Source of the DNA: Gonocerus acuteangulatus
Taxonomy: Eukaryota > Arthropoda > Insecta > Hemiptera > Coreidae
DNA length: 64,000 nucleotides
Direction: 5' to 3'
Assembly: GCA_946811695.1 (NCBI GenBank)
Contig: OX328126.1
Span: 6,532,962 to 6,596,961, forward strand
Below are positions 12,001 to 21,999 of this stretch, in pieces (position 1 is the first letter of the stretch; every line of letters begins with the position of its first letter). Both the position numbers and the translations under genes were made by a program. The notes beneath the pieces were generated by a model. It searched no databases. It was not told the origin of the DNA and saw only the letters and a list, made by a program, of their open reading frames with translations.

Positions 12001-13191
12001 TCTTATTTTTAATATTATAATCTATGTACATATGTACTTATGTTTTATTTTATTACTTAAGGCTTTGTTAATAATATTTTTATTCATTTTTCTGTTTTTG
12101 TTTGTTCTTTATGAATAGTAATATTTTTAGGTTAAATATGTTTATTCAACCATTTGTATTTAATTTTTACTCTTATGGGACGAAGTCCAAGAATAAAATA
12201 TTTTTTTCATTCATTCATGTTTATTGAGTATATATTTCCATTGTTCATCATTCATAATATAGAGGACAAATGGTAAACAGGTAAAGTTTTTTTTACACAT
12301 TTAGAATGTAACATTTTTATATCTTTCTTTTAAATAAAGTTATTCGACCTAAAAATAATTCAATACTTAAAATTAATTAAAGATAAATAAAAATTGCCTT
12401 ACCAGCCGTAGTTTCCGTTATATTGTAATGGGAATCAGGACAAATCAACAGAATATTTACAAATCTTCTCTTTGAGATTTCATTTTTCATGAAAAATCAA
12501 AATTGTTTCTATTCTAAGCTTTCCTAAGGATAAGAAGGGAAACACAATGAGATGATACAGTTCCCGCGAGTCGGATTCCTACATTTTAATTAACTATTAA
12601 TGTTGGTACATAACAAAGGCACAGACACACAAAAAGTGCTAATTTCCAGAGACACCATACATACAATCTTATGTATTTGGACTCCGTTTCACCCCATCAC
12701 GTCAGGTTTAAGAGCATTTGAAGGTCAAATTTTGTATAAAGTCGTTAAGGAAGAAATAACTAGACCTTCCATGGTTTTGAGGGTCGCTGAATTTGAATCC
12801 TGGATACACAGTTCCTGTGCGGTGGGCTTCTTTATTTTCATTCCCAAAATACTAATTTTTTATTAGATAATTTATATTGTTATTTTAGTAATTTCTTGTA
12901 ATGTTTATCATTTTTTTTTTTTTAAATTTTCAACTGATCTTTTAGGCTTCTTTGAGGCGCCATATAAGAGTTATCCATGATAAAATCAAGAATGATACAG
13001 GCAATCCACAAAAACTCAAAAAACCCAAAGCTCCACGAAAGGATAAGGGTATACCAAAAAAACCCTTGGCTGCCATCTTGTCAGATGTTGTTGTTACTAA
13101 GGAGATTGATAGAGAATTGATTACGTCCGTCCCTGATACGGAGTACATTTTATTAGAAAGAGAACTTTCATCCGTTGAAGATCAAGAATGA
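4398..13191 (+). CDS. GTF3A: Transcription factor IIIA homologue, seven coding exons
   Basis: Exons: 4398-4482, 6840-6946, 7022-7134, 9597-9764, 9852-10003, 10534-10682, 12946-13191. All splice sites are GT/AG and phases agree at every junction, giving 339 residues. Eight C2H2 fingers follow: C39-H61, C69-H92, C103-H126, C131-H151, C159-H179, C184-H206, C212-H232, C248-H269. Finger 2 (RPFPCDYEGCDKAYTSNYHL) is close to vertebrate TFIIIA finger 2. The short linkers around fingers 4-7 and the basic tail with KKPLAAILS also fit TFIIIA. TFIIIA binds the internal promoter of 5S rRNA genes to start RNA polymerase III assembly, and also binds 5S RNA. Known family members have nine fingers; here only eight are intact, with a 15-residue gap before the last. 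Introns hold a SINE and a foldback. The start exon is the weakest part. Confidence 0.87.
4979..5047. repeat. (TA)n microsatellite
   Basis: About 65 bp of TA dinucleotide directly left of a SINE. A second TA run (5395-5427) lies at the SINE's right end, so the SINE sits in or carries TA repeats. Confidence 0.9.
5048..5394 (+). repeat. tRNA-derived SINE, family A
   Basis: The head GGTTAGCTCAGTGGTAGAGC with GGTTCAAAACCCGAGC has the A-box and B-box layout of a tRNA (Ala/Ile-like), followed by a non-tRNA body. A second copy lies at 37680. Acceptor-stem pairing is lost, so this is not a functional tRNA gene. It lies in TFIIIA intron 1. Confidence 0.75.
5767..6689. mobile_element. Foldback element in TFIIIA intron 1
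   Basis: Left arm (5767-5960) and right arm (6485-6689) are inverted copies: for example, CATGAAGTGTTTTACACACT is mirrored near 6640, and AAATATGTGTTTCCTGG near 5861 is mirrored near 6580. A second member lies at 41440-42358. Confidence 0.8.
8454..8604 (+). other. Unassigned basic open frame after an acceptor-like site
   Basis: An ATG at about 8454, right after TTTGCAG, opens 50 codons rich in Lys/Arg (PPPSRKKRKRCKP). It lies inside TFIIIA intron 3 and could be repeat debris or an alternative exon. I do not recognise it. Confidence 0.2.
9036..9330 (+). other. Unassigned acidic open frame with a poly(A) signal
   Basis: About 65 codons end at a TGA at 9241-9243 with an acidic tail (ISEDSGSDDSKIRSTDSE). 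An AATAAA lies about 80 bp downstream (near 9325). It has the look of a terminal exon or a processed fragment, nested in TFIIIA intron 3. Not recognised. Confidence 0.25.
10869..11091. mobile_element. Short palindromic element with GCCGAAACG-type ends
   Basis: Arms 10869-10935 and 11022-11091 are inverted copies containing GGCCTTCAGGCCATTTTC, with outer ACGTTTTGGCC / GGCCGAAACGT. These ends resemble repeats that I associate with Penelope-like elements; that link is inference. Confidence 0.65.
11489..11671. mobile_element. Palindromic MITE
   Basis: The 80-bp arms (about 11489-11566 and 11592-11671) mirror each other around AACCATG, including AGTTATTGCAGGATATTTAT. It lies in the last TFIIIA intron. 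Confidence 0.75.
12110..12217 (+). mobile_element. LINE-like 3' tail
   Basis: TTATGGGACGAAGTCCAAGA, then AATAAAA and (ATTC)n, matches in opposite orientation the tail at 52905-52990 (GGGACTTCGTCCCATAAGAA). This small hairpin plus tetranucleotide repeat is typical of LINE 3' ends. Confidence 0.5.
12495..12575 (-). repeat. Relic terminal repeat of the 58.4-62.0 kb foldback family
   Basis: Contains GGATAAGAAGGGAA and CAGTTCCCGCGAGTCGGA, a mutated copy of the foldback's right terminus. Confidence 0.55.
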
Positions 13192-13265
13192 AATATTTAT
13201 TGGTAAGTTTATAAGCAATATGAAATCATTAAATCAATTTAATTTAAAGTTTTGTGTGTTATTCT

Positions 13266-13271
13266 AATAAA
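13266..13271 (+). terminator. Poly(A) signal of the TFIIIA gene
   Basis: AATAAA 75 bp after the TFIIIA stop codon and just before a SINE insertion. Confidence 0.6.
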
Positions 13272-13285
13272 GTAATTTCTTCAAA

Positions 13286-13462
13286 TGGAGGCCCGGTAGC
13301 CATGAGCACTTAACACTCCGTGCCAAAGGGTCATGGGTTCGATTCCCACTAGGGGTGGTGGCTTTTCTTTAAAAAAAAAGAAAAGGCATCAGCCCTATCC
13401 TGGCTAGAAAAGGGTGGTAACCTATAGATAACCCTTCCTAAAATTTGTAGTTAATAATAATA
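13286..13462 (+). repeat. tRNA-derived SINE, family B
   Basis: Head with CATGAGCACTTAACACTC and a B-box (GGGTTCGATTCCCACTAG), then a conserved body (CAGCCCTATCCTGGCTAGAA) ending TAGTTAATAATAATA. Other copies are at 38897 and 42838, with a minus-strand piece at 16738. Confidence 0.75.
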
Positions 13463-13674
13463 CTGAACAACAATGAATTTGTTTCGGGCTTAAAAATAGC
13501 CAATTTATATTATGTTTTTCCACCCCCTGAGTTCAAAAATCACCTCGAAAATGACCAATTAGCTCTGGTTTTCAAGATACAGTAACATGTCACTTTTTAC
13601 ATGCTCAATTTTCACTTGCTGAGAAATTTAGTTTTTGGATGTTGGTCCACCTATTAACTGACAAAACCAAACGT

Positions 13675-14520
13675 TGTACAGCTATTTTGAGGTTATATAC
13701 ATGAAAGACACTCATGAAAACATGAAACCCCTCCTCCACTCAATCAAATATGCTGAACACAAGTGGAAAATCTATGGTGATCTAAAGGTCATCACTATAC
13801 TTTTAGGAATGCAACTGGGGTATACTAAATACTGCTTTTTTTTTATGTATGTGGGGCAGTAGGGATAAGAAATTACATTATATTCAAACAGACTGGCCTG
13901 CCCAGTCTGAAATCTTGGCCCTAGTGAAAAAAATGTTGTTGCCCTGCCTCTCGTCGACCCGAAAGATATATTTCTTCCACCACTACATATAAAACTGGGT
14001 TTGATGAAAAACTTTGACAAAGGCATTAACAAAGAAGGAGAGGCCTTTAGATATTTGAGAGAAAAATTTGCTTTCTTAAGTGATGCAAAAGTTAAGGAAG
14101 GTGTTTTGGTTGGGCCAAAAATTCGGGAGCTTGTGAAGGATCCTGCGTTAAACAGAGTCTTGGAGGGCAAAGAAAAGGAAGCTTGGAATGCGTTCAAGGG
14201 AGTTATTAAAGATTTTTGGGGAACAAATGAGAAGATAACTATGTTCAGTTGGTGAGGTATTCTTCTACAAAAATATCATGAACTTGGATGCAACATGTCT
14301 CTCAAAATTCATTTTCTCCACTCTCATCTAGACTTTTTCCCTGCTAGTTGTGGTGCGGTGAGTGATGAACACGGTGAGAGATTCCATCAGGATATTTCTG
14401 TAATGGAACAAAGATATCAGGGCCGTTGGAATGAATGAATGCTTGCAGATTACTGTTGGTGCGTGTGTAGGGATGCTCCAGAACTCGCCTACAAGAGACA
14501 GCTATGAAATCCTCATGATG
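13675..14520 (+). pseudogene. Dead copy of a repeat-encoded protein family (copy 1)
   Basis: A discontinuous frame reads HENMKPLLHSIKYAEHKWKI, is broken near 13860, resumes with LPLVDPKDIFLPPLHIKLGL, and is longest at 14001-14255 (KNFDKGINKEGEAFRYLREK). It then shifts into IHFLHSHLDFFP and SDEHGERFHQDISVMEQRYQ, with a further stop before a DYCW-containing end. I recognise this string of motifs as an uncharacterised protein present in many copies in arthropod genomes, probably carried by a transposable element. Its enzymatic role is not known to me. At least two frameshifts and several stops make it non-functional. A second, more broken copy lies at 47695-48590. No terminal repeats of the carrier were found. 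Confidence 0.65.
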
Positions 14521-14549
14521 GTAATAATATCCAACCTACCAAGTATTCT

Positions 14550-14990
14550 CCCATTAATTTTCAACTCTTAAAAAAAATTAACTACTATTTAATAAATCCA
14601 AATTAATTTATAATGTTGATAAACTTATAGTTTAAAATTTACAGATTTGCCTCAATTTGATAACGTTATATATTTTGGCCCATGGTGTATCACAGAAACT
14701 AGAGCTGATAAAATTTTTTCTTTGTCATTTTCGTTTTTTTCAACCCAAAATTAGTAAGATTTGACTCATGAAGTGAAGGAAACATTCCAAAAATATTTTT
14801 TTGTTGTCCAGTGTAATGGACGTTAAAATTTAAATTTAATAAAGTAATGCAAGTGAACTTTTTTTGAGGCTTCCTCTTGCCAAGAACAAAAGACAAAATT
14901 TCCCTTGTAGTTTGGAATATTTTAATAATATTCATCAAATATCTTGTGTTACACAATAACAAACATAATACGTTATCTATATATACAGGG
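14550..14990. other. Intergenic, nothing recognised
   Basis: AT-rich; an 87-codon open frame on the minus strand (14699-14962) has no recognisable motif and unremarkable composition. Confidence 0.4.
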
Positions 14991-14993
14991 TGT

Positions 14994-16020
14994 CCCGTAA
15001 ATGTCTAGTCATATTTTGGGAGGTGATAGAGGACCTTTAGGGGAACAAAAAATGTTCTATGACGATTTTCCGAATTCTCGCCCATAAGGGAGAAAACGTT
15101 GTTTTATCGAGACAAACGCGGTTTTTAGAAGAATAATCGTTGTAGCTCCGGCCCAGGTGGTTCAACTAGAAAGGAAGTGAAACCAATCGAAAGCTGAGTA
15201 AATTTACTATGAGACTAGTTGATAGTAAACGTAAAAATGAATGAATGTAAGTATGTCTATCTTATCAAAAGAAAGCTATTCTAAATTTCCTGACATTTTC
15301 TCGATATTTCTTACCAGCGTTACTCCTCAATGGGCAGGATCTGAGATTTCCGGGTTTCAGAAAAACTTCCTCATTTAACCAACTTTCCATTCATGTATCA
15401 CAACCCTGTGTTATTGAAGTATGTGAACAATTTAGGAAGAAAAGTTTAAAAAAAAAACATGGATCTGTGAAAAGAAAATTATATCCACTATACTTTATTT
15501 TTGATCTTCACCTCAGCCAATTTTATTAATGAGCTAATTACATTTCCTCATTTGACGTTTCGGCCTGAGGGCCATCCTCATTAAACTTCTTTCATATGTC
15601 CACATATATTCACCGTATTTCCACAAGGGCTTGTCATCACTTTAAATCACGGCACTGCTAATCTTATATTTAAGTTACACTTAACTTGAACTTGACTTCG
15701 TTTGTTCCTTCTTCTATAACTAAAACTTTTTTACATTTTTAAACACTTGAGTTACCCCAGACCATGTGGCCACAACTTTCCACCATTTTCTATTGAAAGT
15801 TGTGGCCACATGGTCTGGGGGTAACTCAAGTGTTTAAAAATGTAAAAAAGTTTTAGTTATAGAAGAAGGAAAAACCACGTTTGTCTCGATAAAACAATAA
15901 AACAACGTTTTCTCCCTTATGTGTGAGAATTCGGAAAATCTTCATAGAATATTTTCTGTTCCCCTAAAGGTCCTCTATCACCTCCCACAATATGACTAGA
16001 CATTTACGGTACACCCTGTA
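14994..16020. mobile_element. Non-autonomous element with CAGGGTGTCC-type termini and a nested palindrome
   Basis: The left end TACAGGGTGTCCCGTAAATG is mirrored by ACGGTACACCCTGTA at the right, and the inverted ends extend about 130 bp (to about 15120 and from about 15883). Flanking TA on both sides fits a TA target duplication, as in Tc1/mariner-type MITEs. Inside lies a second near-perfect palindrome (about 15700-15870, centred near 15792). Confidence 0.8.
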
Positions 16021-16032
16021 TAAACCAAGTGT

Positions 16033-16350
16033 CTGTTTGTTCCTTATACAAATCCACACTGTTTGACCAATTTTGACCAAACTTGGCAAACTGGTAGGTC
16101 TTGATCCGGGGAGTCTTGTAGGCTAGGTCAAAAACGTCTACCACCTGTATGTTTGTTCCTTATACAAATCCACACAGTTCGACTGATTTTGACCTAACTT
16201 CGCCCACAGGTAGATCTTGATCCAGGGAGTGTCGAAGGCGAAGTCAAAAGCGTCTACCAGCTGTTTGTCTGTCTGTTTGACCAAACTTGGCAGGTATTGA
16301 TCCGAGGAGTGTCATAGGCTATGTTAAAATTGTCTAGGACTCACAGTTCG
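16033..16350 (+). repeat. Three diverged tandem units of about 115 bp
   Basis: TTCCTTATACAAATCCACAC recurs at about 16040 and 16157. The later part (TTGATCCGGGGAGTCTTGTA-like, then GTCTACCA) recurs three times with drift; the third unit is shorter. Confidence 0.7.
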
Positions 16351-16737
16351 GAGGTCACGGTTTTGAAACTGTGAACAGTTACAGATTTGTTTTATTAGAT
16401 TTTAATATTACTTATTTGGTTTCTAATTTTTGTTTGCTTTTCTATATGCAGAAAGTAGGTGTAGCATGCCACACCCTTATAAAGTATAATACTTAATATA
16501 AGTATAAGTGAGATACGTATCCATCAAAGCATCTTCAGAACAGTAATATCATAAAAAGCTCCTTAATAGTAATTTCAAATCTCTGAAGTGAATTCTATTA
16601 ACATAATGTACCAAAGTCCGCATCCCACGAAATAGAAATACATTGAAGGTATTGGGAACCAGCATGGCTGCATATATACACATATGGCTCATCAATACCT
16701 CCCACTGCTTAGGACTAACGTATTTTCGAAACAATAG

Positions 16738-16796
16738 CCACCACCCCTAGTGGGAATCAAACCAACTCATGGCCCAAACGACGGGCCTCCAAATTT
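16738..16796 (-). repeat. SINE family B fragment
   Basis: Minus-strand head only: CCACCCCTAGTGGGAATC followed by GGCCTCC is the reverse of the 13286 head. Confidence 0.6.
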
Positions 16797-17421
16797 AGAA
16801 TTAAATATTATTTTGTTGTTTGAAACAGTCCAAACTCAGGTCTGCATTATATCGTATCTGCCTCAAACCTAGCTGTTACCGTAATTTTTTTATTATACAT
16901 CCTCACTTTAGTTTTTTTTTTCTTTTTATTAAGTGATTTTTTACTGTTTCTTTCATATTTTAATATATTTTCAGGCCTTTATAAATTAACTAGGAGCTTG
17001 GGTGACTGGATTTACCTGGAATGCAGATTTTATACAAATTGTCATGTCTGTAAGGTAAAGAGACTTTTTGCGAACATCCCATAGGTTCTCCTGACAATTT
17101 TTGGTTGGGTTTAATAGTGAAATAAAAGTAACACCACCGATAAGATTTCTGTGTTTCACTGTAGAAGTAAAAAATATTAGGAGACAAGTTTTACATAACA
17201 TTTTTCTTGTTATAGGATAATAAATTGATATTGTCATACAGAACTCTGAAGATGAAGTATTTCCCTGAAAGTCAACTCTGCAATATTTTTCTTAATGATG
17301 GAGAAAAGTATAAATCTAAATTACAAATTTGTTTATTTTAAAACAGCTCTTTTTGTTTCATGTCTATAGTTGCCTCTCTAAAAACTTAGTTATAATTAAC
17401 TCTTTCTATACCATTGACTGC

Positions 17422-17776
17422 TGTTGAGGAGTGGCTGGGCCCTGTGTACCACTCACTTCTCCAGCAGTCGAGAGCGGCTGGGCCCTGTGTACCATTGACT
17501 TGTCCAGCACTCGAGAGGGGCTGGGCCCTGTGTACCGTTAACTTCTCCAGCAGTCAACAGCGGCTGGGCCCTATGTACCATTGACCTGTCCAGTAGCCGG
17601 GAGGGACTGTGCCGTGTGTACCATTAACTTCTCCAGCAGTCGAGAGCGGCTGGGCTCTGTGTACCATTCACTTCTCCAGCAGTCGAGAGCGGCTGGGCCC
17701 TGAGTACCATTGACTTGTCTAGCAGTCGAGAGCAGCCGGGACCTGTGTACCGTTGACTTCTCGGCAGTCGAGTGCT
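17422..17776 (+). repeat. GC-rich minisatellite, 43-bp unit
   Basis: About eight copies of a unit with GGCTGGGCCCTGTGTACCAT, then TGACTTCTCCAGCAGTCGAG. Unit starts at 17476, 17519 and 17562 give the 43-bp period. It is far more GC-rich than its surroundings and has no coding frame. Confidence 0.85.
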
Positions 17777-18543
17777 GCTCATGTCTCTCTCATTTTTTCT
17801 CTCCTTGTTTCTCGACTTTAGAGCTATCTTGTCTTACCGTAGCGTACTTATAGTATTTCTGCCTATCACTAGAGGTTATTTGAATGAAGTTTTTGGCCAT
17901 GTGAGCTATTCTGGTGTACATAAAAAAAAAAAAAAATCACTCCGCCAGTGTTTTCAAAATCACGGATCAAAAAGGAGGTTGGACTTTTTTGGCCATAGTT
18001 ATTGAGTTTATATTTTACTTGACAAATGGTAAGCAGAAAAAATTTTCTTCTTTTTTAATGCATACAATATTACTTTTTTTTATAACTTTCCTTTAAACAG
18101 AGTATTCAACTTAAAAATGATTCAAATTCAAAATTAATTTAGGATATAAAAATTAATAATGACAAAATATTTCTAGAGCCAAAACATTCCGCACAGATTA
18201 TTCAGTGTTGAGGTTCCGGAGGTGGAGATCGTCAGGTTTCATCGGGGAGGGGGATGAGTAAGTAAAACTACATTTTTTAAGTATAAAAATTACTTATATA
18301 TGCCAACATTTCAACTTGAGTTTGAAGTCTACATCATCGGGTCTATGAGGAGAGGAAGAACTCATCTGTATGGAAGTCGCTACATCACTGAAAAACTAAA
18401 TAATTTATAAGTCCCGATCTATCTAAGAGACTATTACGGTTCGAGAGTGAAAGTGTAAGTTTTATTAGAACCTACTTTCTCGATGAAAACACTGATGCTC
18501 GAGGTGGAGTGTTAACGGCAATAAAAGAAAATTGAAATTTTTC

Positions 18544-18835
18544 TCAGATGTCAGTGATCCAGGATATCAAAGTGGTGTTGCCAACAGTATCGGGGTGAAA
18601 AGAAACACTGATTTGTTTCCTAACGTTTTTCAAAAACTGATCGGATAAACATGCCCATGTATTTTCTTTATCCGATGTAGTTTTCGGCAACATTGATTTA
18701 TTTAATACACCGGTGTACTCTTTCAATAATGCTGCAAAAATAGCCCTATTGTCACAACCAGCTATTGTATCGCTTTCATTCATAGCTGCAAAGTGACAAA
18801 CACAATCAGGCACAACTGCTGAAAAAAAAAAGGAT
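18544..18835 (-). pseudogene. Possible Myb/SANT-like exon
   Basis: Behind an acceptor-like T-run plus CAG on the minus strand, one frame runs about 85 codons and contains FAALLKEYTGVLNKSMLPKT followed by SDKENTWACLSDQFLKN. The pattern LLxEYxxVLxKSxxP...KxxxWxxLxxxF is what I expect in Myb/SANT-like DNA-binding domains (regulatory protein zeste type), which often come from Harbinger-type transposon proteins. It ends at a TGA at 18544. No partner exons were found, so a stray exon or a domesticated remnant are both possible. Confidence 0.35.
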
Positions 18836-18839
18836 ATCA

Positions 18840-21327
18840 GTCGAGTTGGCAAGAGGATAAAAAAGAACTTTAAGGATAAGAGGATTAAAAAATTATCCTC
18901 TTTATCCTTAAGAGGATGCAATGTACGGCTAGGCACAACAGGAAAGATGTGTAGCCATGGGCCGCTACGAGTATTTACATGCGTTTCTAGTGAACTCAGT
19001 TGACTCACGAGTAAATACTTGCAAGTATACTCTCGAAATGGCAAGTAAACGGCCACGAGTAAACTCTTCACTTTATTCACATCGGTTTACTTGCCCTATA
19101 AATACTTGTTACACTTTACTTGTAAGTAAATACTCGTTTTTATTCACCCGGCCCAATTACAAGAAACTCCGCCATTTCCTTATTGATCAGGTCTTCCTCG
19201 CCTCATAGTCCCGAAGGCTTGAAACTCAAAAATTTGACAAATTTAATCAATTTTTATTTGAAAGATGTAGTTTTATTAACTCCCATGACCAAACTCTGAC
19301 AATCTCCACCTTCTCATATTTGAAGAAAGAATTTAAAAAAATCGTATACTCTGGATAATTGTTTATTATGTTTGGTCTACATCGATATTTTAGTTCACAG
19401 GTTTCATGTAGTGCTTTGAAAAATCTAATTCTTCAGAAAGTTTTGAAAAATTATTTTTGTATGCCTGGGGTGGTATTCTAATGTTCATAGATGAACTTTT
19501 CTTTATTTTTAGGAAGCAATTAAAATTTTACTTGACAAAAAGGACATGAGAATTAGTGATTGCCAAAAATTTACCAATCATTTTTATAAAATAGGGCAGT
19601 ATCTGTTTTTTTTTTTTTTTTTTTTAATTTCCACACTATGAGTACTTGTGTGGGAAATTTTGAAGAGGGGAAGAGGTATCGATTTTTGTGTACAATGAAT
19701 ATAGGTGCGTCTGGCTGCTGGACAATAATTTCTTCCTTTCTCTATCCCAGGTCGACCTGAGAGGCAGGTCAGCACTTTTGCTCAAATAGATATATTAATT
19801 TTTTTATTTTCTACATCACATCGACTTCTTGCCCATTAGAGACCTTAATTAAATTGAAATGGAAGTGTAATTATTTTTTTTACAACAAAAATATTTTTCC
19901 TTTAAATGTTATTATTTTTCTTATATGTATTTCTAAATGATAATTATTGTTAAGGAATAAAGTCATTAGAATAATTTTGTTTTATTTATTCCATCCCATA
20001 TCCTTGTTGTTTTTTTTCTCTTTTAATTCCTTTCCTCCCTGCCTATAGAAAGAAAACCTGCTTATGATGTCTACAGAATGACACGTCTGGATGAGGAATT
20101 ACGTTTCTTAACGAACTCGAGATTGATTGTACACCGTGAGTGCAATTGATTTCTGGGGGTATAAAGCGGTCTGCACACCTTGTGTGCAATTATCAGTTAT
20201 TCTGAGTAAACTAGTCATCAAAATATGATTCTTCTCGAACTAATGAAATCTGAAAAGTACAGGAAAACAAAATTTAGGCATTGGTTTTACTTGTGCCAAA
20301 AAAATTAAAAATTATCTGTATTTTCCTTACATTCCACACATGGTGCTCAAAAATGGTCCTCGCAATAAAAATGTTCCGAAGAACGAGCTGCACACTCAGT
20401 GTGCAATGATTTTATTTATGTGAATTTACTTACGAATTGGATGATTTCCATAGTAAACATGTTTTTTTATTAAGAATGAAGAATATAAAGAAAAAAAAAA
20501 TTGCTCCTGGGGAGTGTTCGAAAAAAATCGTTGTCCGAATGGGTTAAACAACAGGTCAAAAAATAACCAGCCAGTATTTCAACAAAATTTACCAATATTA
20601 GTTCCTTTAAAAGTGGAATCTTCGAACAAAATTTTCATCAGGGCCCAAGTCTTCCTTTTGTGTAGTTATTTCGTCAAACATATAAAAGAAATAAATAAGT
20701 GAAGAAACTTTTAAAATTATGTACTTTTAGTGGATTAATTACAATTTAGTAAAATGCCAAGTACGCCACGACAGCGGGCCCACTGAAGGAATTTTTTGGG
20801 CGGATACACTATCATACGAAAGCTAACTTAATGAGGTCCCAAATCAAATACGAAGGGTATAGGACGAAGCCCGGAGTAGTAGGGATTGAAAGAAAGGCAT
20901 ATGCCACGATGCTTGGCCGAAGGTGTTAAAGATCTTCATTGGACTTATCAGCTTACAAACGCATCATCTTTTCTTTTCTTTTTTTCTTACTTCTATTTTC
21001 AAGTTAAATTTATAATGAAAGAAAAAACCCATTGAGTGGCAACTCCTGAGACATTTTAAGGTAATGTGAACAAAAAACATTGTTGCAGGACAGCTACTGG
21101 ATGCGCAACACTATATTGGGTCGCCCCTAACAAAGACGTCCAACTTAGAGCTCAAGTGTGGACTAGGCCTTATAGAGTTAGAGTTAACATAAGTAAGTTT
21201 CATTTTTATAAGAAGGAAAGAAAATGTTAAAAGGCTCTAGTAGATAACAGAGCTAATGTACATTTCAGTAGATATATCTAAAATTAATTCACCAAAACAG
21301 GTTTCCTCTTTTATAAGGCATTTTTCC
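18840..21327. other. Intergenic, mostly unassigned
   Basis: AT-rich. Holds a small hairpin of mirrored GAGGATAA/TTATCCTC (about 18854-18915), a segment with repeated GAGTAAA and AAGTAAA words (18960-19130), and repeated CACTCAGTGTGCAAT-like words at 20130-20420. No gene was recognised; open frames here are short and compositionally ordinary. Confidence 0.35.
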
Positions 21328-21339
21328 TTCCAGACTACA

Positions 21340-21477
21340 GTTCCTGTTGATTACCGAAGTTAAGCAGCGTCGGTCGTGGCCACGTGATGCTAGGGTTATG
21401 AAAGGGTGGCAACCTGTGGAGAGCCTGGCGTTAATAGCCCAAATGTTGATATGCCGTTAAAAAAATAAAATAAAATA
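21340..21477 (+). repeat. 5S rRNA-derived SINE
   Basis: TTGATTACCGAAGTTAAGCA followed by GCGTCGGTCG matches the conserved middle of 5S rRNA (A-box region), with decay after it. The element then passes into a SINE tail (AAAGGGTGGCAACCTGTGGA) like that of SINE family B and ends in an A-rich (AAAATA)n tail. Length and tail rule out a 5S gene. Confidence 0.65.
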
Positions 21478-21593
21478 AATAGGGAAAGCATCAAAATATA
21501 GAACAATACTACTTTCTGGAGTATATTTGATTTTTTTTTATGGAGCTATAACAAATTTATATACAGATACTATTTGAACATTTTTTTATAATA

Positions 21594-21938
21594 TCACTTG
21601 TCATTAACATAATCTTCGGGATTCTTGCGGCACATCTGGTGAAATGTTTTTTCTGTTTCAGTATAAATGAAGTAACCAAGAACAAAAGCTGAAAATAAAA
21701 AAATAAAATAATGTAGGCATGTTTTTTTACAACAAAAAATAATTTTTGAATATGTGAAGTACTTACGAGGAGCCACCGTCAACAGATTGCTACCAATTCG
21801 GAAAGCGGTTTTAGGCAAAGACTTGATAAATCCAGCAAAAGCTCTCTGCTCAAAAGGACTTAATCTATATGTTACAAGTCCTCGAATATAGGCCAATTCA
21901 CCGAAGTGTTTGGCAAGACGTACTGTGGACACCCTCAT
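21594..21938 (-). CDS. UQCRQ: Cytochrome b-c1 complex subunit 8, two coding exons
   Basis: Coding exons on the minus strand are 21938-21767 and 21688-21594. The 78-bp intron is GT/AG with phase 1 and joins to give 88 residues, the usual size for this subunit. Diagnostic sequence: HFGELAYIRGLVTYRLSPFE, then QRAFAG near residues 30-35; VAPPFVLGYFIY across the exon junction; and a KNPEDYVNDK C-terminus. The VAPPFVLGYFIY stretch is the single transmembrane helix. The protein is a small nuclear-encoded subunit of mitochondrial complex III in the inner membrane, near the ubiquinone-binding cytochrome b. The ATG is preceded on the minus strand by a T-rich tract and ACAG, so a 5' UTR intron probably ends about ten bases upstream. 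The minus-strand open frame that runs through the intron is an artefact of read-through. Confidence 0.92.
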   Translation of the reverse strand: MRVSTVRLAKHFGELAYIRGLVTYRLSPFEQRAFAGFIKSLPKTAFRIGSNLLTVAPRKYFTYSKIIFCCKKTCLHYFIFLFSAFVLGYFIYTETEKTFHQMCRKNPEDYVNDK

Positions 21939-21999
21939 TTTGTAACTGTAACAATAAAACAAAAAAAGTAATACTAATTCAGATGCATTATGGAACAAT

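Noticed and set aside
11673..12118. 115-codon hydrophobic open frame
   Set aside because: T-rich low-complexity sequence; Phe/Leu/Ile content reflects base composition.
21340..21420. A 5S rRNA gene
   Set aside because: Only the middle part matches; the C-box region is degraded and a SINE tail follows.
21594..21998. A single 134-codon minus-strand gene
   Set aside because: The middle is a 78-bp intron; only after splicing does the sequence give the UQCRQ transmembrane segment and the correct 88-residue length.
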